Shown: piece by piece, positions 7,905 through 12,148 of the stretch
Numbering within the stretch: the first letter of the stretch is position 1
Layout: every line of letters starts with the position of its first letter
From: Desulfobulbaceae bacterium
GTDB lineage: Bacteria; Desulfobacterota; Desulfobulbia; Desulfobulbales; Desulfobulbaceae
NCBI GenBank assembly: GCA_030633145.1
Contig: DAOVTM010000069.1
Location: 1 to 12,148, forward strand
Length of the DNA stretch: 12,148 nucleotides
Direction of reading: 5' to 3'
Program-made: the position numbers and the translations under genes
Notes under the pieces: model-generated
Told to the model about the DNA's origin: nothing
Seen by the model: only the letters and a program-made list of their open reading frames with translations
Databases searched by the model: none

Positions 7905-8021
7905 TCAAATAGATGTCGCCAATTTTTTTGGGTAACCATAGAGGACCTTGTTCCACCCAGAAATAAACTTCATCTCCTCATTATTAACCGTTTTTGAGGC
8001 TACCAACTTTAGCCGGGACAT
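7905..8021 (-). CDS. Possible 38-aa small ORF or 3' remnant of a broken gene
   Basis: A frame beginning MSRLKLVASKTVNNEEMKF and ending KKLATSI has a GGGAG ribosome-binding-like site 7 bases upstream, beside the repeat at 8032. I recognise no family. It may be the C-terminal remnant of the gene whose start lies at 8275, separated from it by the repeat. It may also be chance. It lies just past the kinase operon on the opposite strand. Confidence 0.2.
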   Translation of the reverse strand: MSRLKLVASKTVNNEEMKFISGWNKVLYGYPKKLATSI

Positions 8022-8275
8022 TTCTTCACTCCCTCTCGTTCCCACGCTCCAGGTAAGCGAGCCTGCGAGACTCCGTCTGTGGGAACCAGAGGAACCTCTG
8101 GGACAACAAAATTATAAGTCGTACTCAAACTATTAGAAAGCTTCTTAAGTTCGTTGATCTCCTCTAACGCATTAGAGTATTTCGAGATATTGTCTGGTGA
8201 AATGCCAACTAAGAGTGTAGCAAAACTAACAATTATTAAACCAGGCAGTAATAATGTAAAAAATTTATAGTACAT
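8009..8275 (-). pseudogene. Truncated membrane-anchored protein with a repeat-encoded tail
   Basis: The 88-residue frame begins with a signal-anchor (MYYKFFTLLLPGLIIVSFAT and following residues). A short charged helix (NALEEINELKKLSNSLS, about 35-51) comes next. From about residue 58 (PEVPLVPTDGVSQARLPGAW) the protein is simply the translation of repeat copy B, and the frame stops just past it. The native part is therefore about 57 residues and its original C-terminus is missing. No clear ribosome binding site precedes the ATG. I do not recognise the family. It is best read as a gene fragment interrupted by the repeat. Confidence 0.45.
8032..8089 (-). repeat. Palindromic dispersed repeat, copy B (internally deleted derivative)
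   Basis: On the minus strand this copy reads as positions 1-11 of copy A joined directly to positions 61-107, lacking the internal 49 bases (12-60). There is one mismatch over the 58 shared bases. Its ends still pair: GTTCCCAC (8038-8045) with GTGGGAAC (8079-8086), extending to CCTCT/AGAGG with one mismatch. A small perfect palindrome, CAGAGG-AA-CCTCTG, follows at 8087-8100. It supplies the 3' end of the truncated membrane-protein ORF. Confidence 0.8.
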
Positions 8276-8306
8276 ACGGAGTAACGATGGCTTCCAAATT
8301 TATTGT

Positions 8307-8390
8307 TTAGACAAAGCCAGCCGTCTGCGGATTATAAACGATTATGATGGCAACACCGCCGATATAACAGGCCAGCGCATTTCCCTTCAT
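8307..8390 (-). CDS. Possible 27-aa single-span membrane peptide or gene remnant
   Basis: The frame MKGNALACYIGGVAIIIVYN plus seven residues is hydrophobic enough for one membrane span. The ribosome binding site is weak (GAG), and an in-frame stop lies just upstream. It lies between the HlyD-like relic and the truncated membrane ORF on the same strand, so it may be debris from one broken operon. The plus strand is also open here without a recognisable product. Low confidence. Confidence 0.2.
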   Translation of the reverse strand: MKGNALACYIGGVAIIIVYNPQTAGFV

Positions 8391-8428
8391 GGCCTGCTCG
8401 GATCAATAAATATGGAAGAGTTGACTGA

Positions 8429-8660
8429 TCATCCAGATCCGGCCTGTCCCAAGGTGTTGAGAATGACCTGGCCGCCGACCCGTAAGAAGAACCGTGTCTC
8501 ATCGTCGGTAAATTCGATCAGAACCGGCATGTGCTGTACCTGCCGGAGCCAAGGGTGTTGCTGGTATTATCAGAAACACCGTAGCCGACGCTCATGACCC
8601 TGCCGTTAAAAATTCTGCCAGGTGCCGCATCCAGCACCAGGTCATAATGTCGAGTAGACC
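8429..8660 (-). pseudogene. Relic of a HlyD/YibH-type membrane fusion protein (C-terminal part)
   Basis: Two overlapping minus-strand frames together resemble the C-terminal beta-barrel region of periplasmic adaptor proteins of the HlyD/YibH type, which link inner-membrane exporters to outer-membrane channels. Frame one reads YDLVLDAAPGRIFNGRVMSV, then GYGVSDNTSNTLG. Frame two reads WLRQVQHMPVLIEFTDDE, then RFFLRVGGQ. In the family these stand consecutively, so a frameshift lies near 8545. After RVGGQ the expected VIVYTGDN segment is missing and the frame ends early. No N-terminal half is visible; it would be expected on the far side of the intron but is not recognisable there. The family match is from memory of conserved motifs. 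Confidence 0.55.
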
Positions 8661-8786
8661 GATTTCACCATAATTCTCAAAGAGTCTGACAGTTACCATG
8701 TCTCTTTCACAAACGCCTCGTCGCACGCGACTACTACGCGCTACACCCGTCAGTATCCCGTCAATGATGAAGCCAAGCCCCTCACA

Positions 8787-8819
8787 GAACCGTGCTTGCG
8801 CTATTTACGCACACGGCTC
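8787..8819 (-). ncRNA. Group II intron domain V
   Basis: On the minus strand, GAGCCGTG (8819-8812) pairs with CACGGTTC (8794-8787). A short upper stem TGCG/CGCA and a two-base AG bulge follow, as in domain V. The catalytic AGC triad is present in the lower stem. It lies 27 bases past the maturase stop codon, the usual position. This is the active-site hairpin of the ribozyme. Confidence 0.85.
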
Positions 8820-8846
8820 CTCAACAGTACGCTCTTCACTTGGAAA

Positions 8847-10166
8847 CTACCAAAAGTTCACAACAATACGTGGGAAAGGCAATGGAAAACGCTGGAGCAA
8901 GAGTCTAAACTTGGCATAAGTTAAACTGCCCCGTTTACCTCTACGTCCCAGCCAGTTAAAGAGAATCCGTTGTACTTCGTAAAAGAAGTTGTTGATACTC
9001 TTGCTGTTGCCACTTACCCCATAATAAGCGTAATGTCCTCTCAATTTGTTGGCTACTGTTTCCATAATTTCTGCGGTTGGCTGCGTACGGGAAGCACGCA
9101 ACCACTCTTTGAAAAGTTTCAGTTTGGCTGTCATACGTTTACTGATACTTTTGCGTCCAACACAGAACATCTTGCCACTTCTTGAGACCGTGCAATAATG
9201 CGTGAAGCCGAGAAAATCAAAGGTCTCTGCCTTCTCCCCCCTCTCCTTTGCTCTTACACGTGCCTGCGGACCAAACTCGATAATCTTGGTCTTTTCCGGG
9301 GCTATTTCCAGGCCAAACCGGTTCAACCTTTCTTCCATCTCAATCCGAAAACGTCTTGCGTCTGCTTCATCTTTAAAGCACACCACAAAATCATCGGCAT
9401 AACGGACGAATCGGTTTATCCCAGTGCAGCCTTTACGAAAACCTCGTTCAAACCATAAATCCAGAGTATAGTGAAGATAGATGTTAGCCAGCAATGGAGA
9501 GATAACTCCCCCTTGTGGGGTTCCACGCTCACTGGCTCGAAACACACCTTCTTCCTGGATTCCAGACTTGAGAATACGTTTGATGTAGCGTAATATACGC
9601 TTATCTGCGATACGGTGAGCCAGAAACTCCATCAGTTGTTCCTGGTCAACATTATCAAAGAAGCCTCGAATATCAGCTTCTACAATATACTCTGTTCCAC
9701 GCCGTTCAATGGTCTGGTTCAGAACTCGCAAGGCATCATGACATCCACGTTTAGGACGGAATCCATACGAATCATCTATGAAATCCTGCTCATAAATGGC
9801 TTGAAGAATCCGACTTAATCCGCTTTGTACCAATTTATCCTCAAGGGCTGGAATACCCAGTGGCCGCATTTTATCGCTTCCCGGTTTCGGGATATTTACC
9901 CTAAGCACAGGTTGCGGGATATACGCCATCCGATGGAGACGATCAACAAGATCGTTGATATTGTCCATCAGGTTTTCTTCGTATTGCTCTTTACTCACTT
10001 GGTCAATGCCGCTGGCTTTACATCTCTTTAAATCCCAGAAGCACTCCCACAACAGATCATAGCTCATCAGATGAAACAGACTGGTGAACCGACACTGCGG
10101 ATCTTTGCGAGCTTTCGCTGCTATGCGTTTCAGTTTTGTTCCTACACTTTCTTCATTGCTGGGCAT
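8847..10166 (-). CDS. ltrA: Group II intron reverse transcriptase/maturase
   Basis: This 439-aa protein copies the intron RNA into DNA during retrohoming and helps the ribozyme fold and splice. RT motifs are in order: PLGIPALEDKLVQ (102-114), YGFRPKRGCHDAL (134-146), EADIRGFFDN with catalytic D165 (163-172), GTPQGGVISPLLANIYLHY (215-233), and YADD with D258/D259 (256-259). FDFLGFTHY (316-324) follows, then the maturase (X) region (about 345-439) with KLRGHYAYYGV. There is no C-terminal HNH endonuclease domain, so DNA second-strand priming must come from another source, as in several bacterial intron classes of this length. All catalytic residues are present and the frame is intact, so it is probably functional. 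The ribosome binding site AGGGA is about 11 bases upstream of the ATG. Confidence 0.95.
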   Translation of the reverse strand: MPSNEESVGTKLKRIAAKARKDPQCRFTSLFHLMSYDLLWECFWDLKRCKASGIDQVSKEQYEENLMDNINDLVDRLHRMAYIPQPVLRVNIPKPGSDKMRPLGIPALEDKLVQSGLSRILQAIYEQDFIDDSYGFRPKRGCHDALRVLNQTIERRGTEYIVEADIRGFFDNVDQEQLMEFLAHRIADKRILRYIKRILKSGIQEEGVFRASERGTPQGGVISPLLANIYLHYTLDLWFERGFRKGCTGINRFVRYADDFVVCFKDEADARRFRIEMEERLNRFGLEIAPEKTKIIEFGPQARVRAKERGEKAETFDFLGFTHYCTVSRSGKMFCVGRKSISKRMTAKLKLFKEWLRASRTQPTAEIMETVANKLRGHYAYYGVSGNSKSINNFFYEVQRILFNWLGRRGKRGSLTYAKFRLLLQRFPLPFPRIVVNFW

Positions 10167-10682
10167 GATATGTATTTCCCTGTCACGCTGTTACTGTTGC
10201 AATGGCCTTCCCTCATCCGGCATTACCCGGCCTCGTAAGTACTATGCCATTGTCCGACTCCCTGCAAAGCATCAGTTGGTTCTTGCTTTATTATCACTTG
10301 TTCCACCTTACCCTCGACTTAAGGGACTCTACAGGGTCTCCCAGGTTGCCGTGTATTCCCAATATCCAACATGCCATCGTCTAAGACCCCGGGGAAGCAA
10401 TGCAGCACTTACCAATCGCCCTGCATTATAGAGGCTTCCACCACTCCGACGGTGTCGCCCTTCCCGTTTAGCGCTTTCGTGGCTCAATCCGTTCAACTTT
10501 CGCTTACGGCCTGTTGTCTTGGTTCCCCTGTGCTTAATCTTTGGAATTACTTCCGCCGACCCAGGGTTCTCTATCCGGTGGCTGGTCTGCCTTGCCGGAG
10601 CGGGGATTGCACCCGATGGATTACACGACCTTGCCTGGCCGCACCGGAGTCTGCGCTTACCTGTAGGGTGAGCTGTGCGCAC
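10167..10682 (-). ncRNA. Group II intron 5' ribozyme domains (I to IV)
   Basis: This 516-base stretch upstream of the maturase is non-coding intron RNA. It starts GTGCGCACAGC and contains a candidate EBS1 (AACAAGTG, complement of 10295-10302). About 70 bases upstream on the intron strand lies a candidate EBS2 (GCATG, near 10370-10374), complementary to exon bases -12 to -16. The open frames here have no protein-like features. Confidence 0.7.
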
Positions 10683-10878
10683 CAACAAGTGTTGCATGGT
10701 TGAAAGTGTCAACTACTTTACTTTCTGGACAATATAAAGGATGCCGAACTTCAGACAGTATTCATCTTTGTCAATTCAGTCCCGCACGGCATGACTCCAG
10801 TCACTTCTTGCAAAAATCAAGAAATTCTGGTAAGCAATAAATGTGACTGTTTATTAAAATTCAAGCAAAATAGCTGCT
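10683..10878. other. Gap between the intron 5' exon and the caspase gene
   Basis: No gene is recognised. On the minus strand a short hairpin, CAACA-CT-TGTTG, sits immediately before the intron insertion site. GTTGA/TCAAC forms another 5-bp stem just upstream of it. On the plus strand TTGCAA, 17 bases, then TAAGCA (about 10806-10834) is a weak promoter candidate for the caspase gene. Confidence 0.35.
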
Positions 10879-11862
10879 ATGCTCACTCGTTTATTCCTTA
10901 TTATTCTTGTTCTGTTGCAGTGCAGTGCCAGTCAGGTTTTTGCTGTCACTGCAACGGCTAAACCATCCTCAACAGAAGGGAAAAATGTCGAAAGACGTAC
11001 TGCCCTGGTTATCGGTAATGCTACATATAGCAAAGCACCGCTGGAAAACCCGGTGCATGATGCCGAAGACATGGCAAACATGCTCAAACAAGCCGGGTTC
11101 ACTGTTGATCTGCGTCTGAACATCAATCAGCGGCAGATGGAACGTGCCATTCAAAACCTTGGCAATAACCTGATTCAGGGCGGTGTAGGCCTGTTTTATT
11201 ATGCCGGTCATGGTATTCAGGTGCGGGGTGTGAATTATCTTATCCCCATTGGTGCGGATATTGCCACTGAGGAGGATGTTCGTTTTGAAGCAGTGGATGC
11301 CAACAGAGCCTTGGCCCAAATGCAGCTGGCTGGTAATCGCCTCAACATGGTCTTTCTTGATGCCTGCCGCAACAATCCATATCAGCGTACTTTTCGTTCT
11401 GTCGGTACAGGTCTGGCCGCCATGAATGCTCCCCGTGGTTCCCTGGTTTCCTTTGCCACAGCACCGGGTAAGGTCGCTGCTGAGGGTACTGGTCGCAATG
11501 GTATTTATACAAAACATCTGCTCAAACAGATGGCAAAGAAAAATCTTGAACTTGGCAGGATGATGAAACAGGTTCGCCGGGGGGTGCAGCGCGATACCGG
11601 CAATAACCAGATTCCCTTTGAGTTATCATCGCTCATTGGTGATTTTTATTTTCATGGAACGGTTGTGGCCGCAGAACCTCAGGTGGTTACAAGCAAAAAC
11701 AAGGCAAAGATACTGCCTGTACGCACTGGTGCGGATTTAATGTGGGAGATGGTTCAGAATACAACAGACCCTGTTGAGCTGCGTCTTTTTATTACTGAGT
11801 ATCCTGGTAGTCGCTATCAGGGGATGGCAAAACTGCTTATCTCCCGGCTTGAACAGAAATAG
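10879..11862 (+). CDS. Secreted caspase-family (peptidase C14) protein, ended by an amber codon
   Basis: This 327-aa protein starts with a signal peptide (about 1-22, cleavage likely after SASQVFA), so it acts in the periplasm or outside the cell. The caspase p20-like domain spans about 38-258. RTALVIGNATY (40-50) is the first strand, His111 lies in YYAGHG and Cys163 in LDACRNNPY, the expected catalytic dyad. LVSFATAPGKVAAEG (189-203) and NGIYTKHLLKQM (207-218) complete the fold. A helical segment (about 284-327, DPVELRLFITEYPGSRYQG) resembles the repeats often found after such domains. The frame ends at TAG (11860-11862), but the same frame then continues open to the window edge. No strong ribosome binding site is visible. 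Substrate is unknown; bacterial relatives usually cleave after basic residues. Confidence 0.92.
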   Translation: MLTRLFLIILVLLQCSASQVFAVTATAKPSSTEGKNVERRTALVIGNATYSKAPLENPVHDAEDMANMLKQAGFTVDLRLNINQRQMERAIQNLGNNLIQGGVGLFYYAGHGIQVRGVNYLIPIGADIATEEDVRFEAVDANRALAQMQLAGNRLNMVFLDACRNNPYQRTFRSVGTGLAAMNAPRGSLVSFATAPGKVAAEGTGRNGIYTKHLLKQMAKKNLELGRMMKQVRRGVQRDTGNNQIPFELSSLIGDFYFHGTVVAAEPQVVTSKNKAKILPVRTGADLMWEMVQNTTDPVELRLFITEYPGSRYQGMAKLLISRLEQK

Positions 11863-12148
11863 AAACAAGAAAAGCCGGAACAGACGAAAGTTGAGCAAAG
11901 TACGCCTGAGCCGGTATTTAAACCAGAGCCAAAACCTGTTCCTGTTCCTGGTCATCTGTTTGTAGCTGCGACTCCTGCTGATGCCCGAATCAGGATTCTT
12001 AATATTCAACCGAAATATTACCGGGGCATACAACTGGAACCTGGTCGTTATCATGTTGAGGTGTCGAAAAAAGGGTATAAGACTGACTGGCAGTGGGTTA
12101 AGATTGGTAAAGGGACGGACTTGAAGGTTGATGTTCAATTGAAAAAAG
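11863..12148 (+). pseudogene. In-frame continuation of the caspase gene: Pro-rich linker and PEGA-like domain (partial)
   Basis: Directly after the amber codon, the same frame has 95 sense codons and no further stop up to the window end. It encodes a linker rich in Lys, Glu and Pro (KPEPKPVPVPG at its end). A PEGA-like beta domain follows, recognisable from HLFVAATPADARIRILNI, the stretch YYRGIQLEPGRYHVEVSKKGY, and a VDVQLKK end. PEGA-type domains are extracellular modules that commonly follow secreted caspase or formylglycine-generating-enzyme-like domains. There is no good internal start with a ribosome binding site and no signal peptide, so it is unlikely to be a separate gene. It is either the lost C-terminus of a caspase-PEGA protein or is made by read-through. 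The 3' end lies beyond the window. Confidence 0.7.

Larger units (their letters stand above)
8700..10682 (-). mobile_element. Group II intron (retroelement)
   Basis: The element consists of a 5' ribozyme part (about 10167-10682), a reverse transcriptase ORF and a 3' part with domain V (8787-8819). The 5' end is placed at 10682, where the minus strand reads the group II consensus GTGCG after the exon end CACTTGTTG. A perfect 8-base complement of exon bases -2 to -9 (AACAAGTG on the intron strand) occurs at 10295-10302, a likely EBS1. The 3' end could not be fixed because no ordinary domain VI hairpin with a bulged A is obvious after domain V. The true boundary lies somewhere in about 8690-8780. 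The intron sits in or beside gene debris rather than inside a recognisable functional gene. Confidence 0.85.

Noticed and set aside
7875..7935. Intrinsic terminator after the kinase operon
   Set aside because: There is a T run (about 7923-7930) but no stable hairpin before it.
8698..8919. A 73-aa plus-strand frame at the intron 3' end
   Set aside because: It is the antisense of domain V and the maturase C-terminus, a common artefact at group II intron ends.
10329..10712. A 127-aa minus-strand frame and overlapping plus-strand frames upstream of the maturase
   Set aside because: They lie across the structured 5' part of the group II intron and the 5' exon, with low-complexity, non-protein-like composition.
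11860..11862. The amber codon as a pyrrolysine codon
   Set aside because: No pyl gene is visible here, and TAG is also the natural stop of the maturase at 8847-8849, so TAG works as a normal stop in this window. It is left only as something to check.

Overview
The window looks like chromosomal DNA of a Gram-negative, environmental Desulfobacterota-type bacterium. A Desulfobulbales or cable-bacterium relative is my best guess. This is inference from three things: large PAS/GAF hybrid kinases, a secreted caspase followed by a PEGA-like segment, and dispersed GTTCCCACGC palindromes next to a group II intron and several decayed genes. No rRNA, tRNA, CRISPR array or DNA-type transposase gene is visible.

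Layout. 1-320: a palindromic repeat abuts the broken end of a small zinc-finger-like gene. 321-1739 (minus): an intact cardiolipin synthase with two HKD motifs. 1740-2428: a 689-base divergent intergenic region with a possible 25-aa leader ORF, a 13-bp palindrome, a 36-bp direct repeat and a second palindromic repeat copy. 2429-7874 (plus): a two-gene signalling operon, made of a soluble REC-HisKA-HATPase-REC hybrid kinase followed by a membrane-anchored PAS-GAF-PAS-PAS-PAS-HisKA-HATPase-REC hybrid kinase. 7875-8700: gene debris on the minus strand, comprising a third repeat copy inside a truncated membrane-protein ORF, short ORFs, and a frameshifted relic of a HlyD/YibH-type membrane fusion protein. 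About 8700-10682 (minus): a group II intron with an intact reverse transcriptase/maturase and a recognisable domain V. 10683-10878: a non-coding gap. 10879-11862 (plus): a secreted caspase-family (C14) protein ending at an amber codon, after which the same frame stays open to the window edge and encodes a Pro-rich linker and a PEGA-like domain.

How the genes work together: the two kinases are adjacent and were probably co-transcribed as a phosphorelay. Neither carries a DNA-binding or enzymatic output domain, so the phosphoryl acceptor must be encoded elsewhere. Cardiolipin synthase is divergent and functionally separate. The right half is an accessory region where repeats and the intron sit among broken genes.

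The most interesting observations are the in-frame amber codon dividing the caspase from its PEGA-like tail, and a three-copy palindromic repeat family in which one copy is an exact internal-deletion derivative of another.
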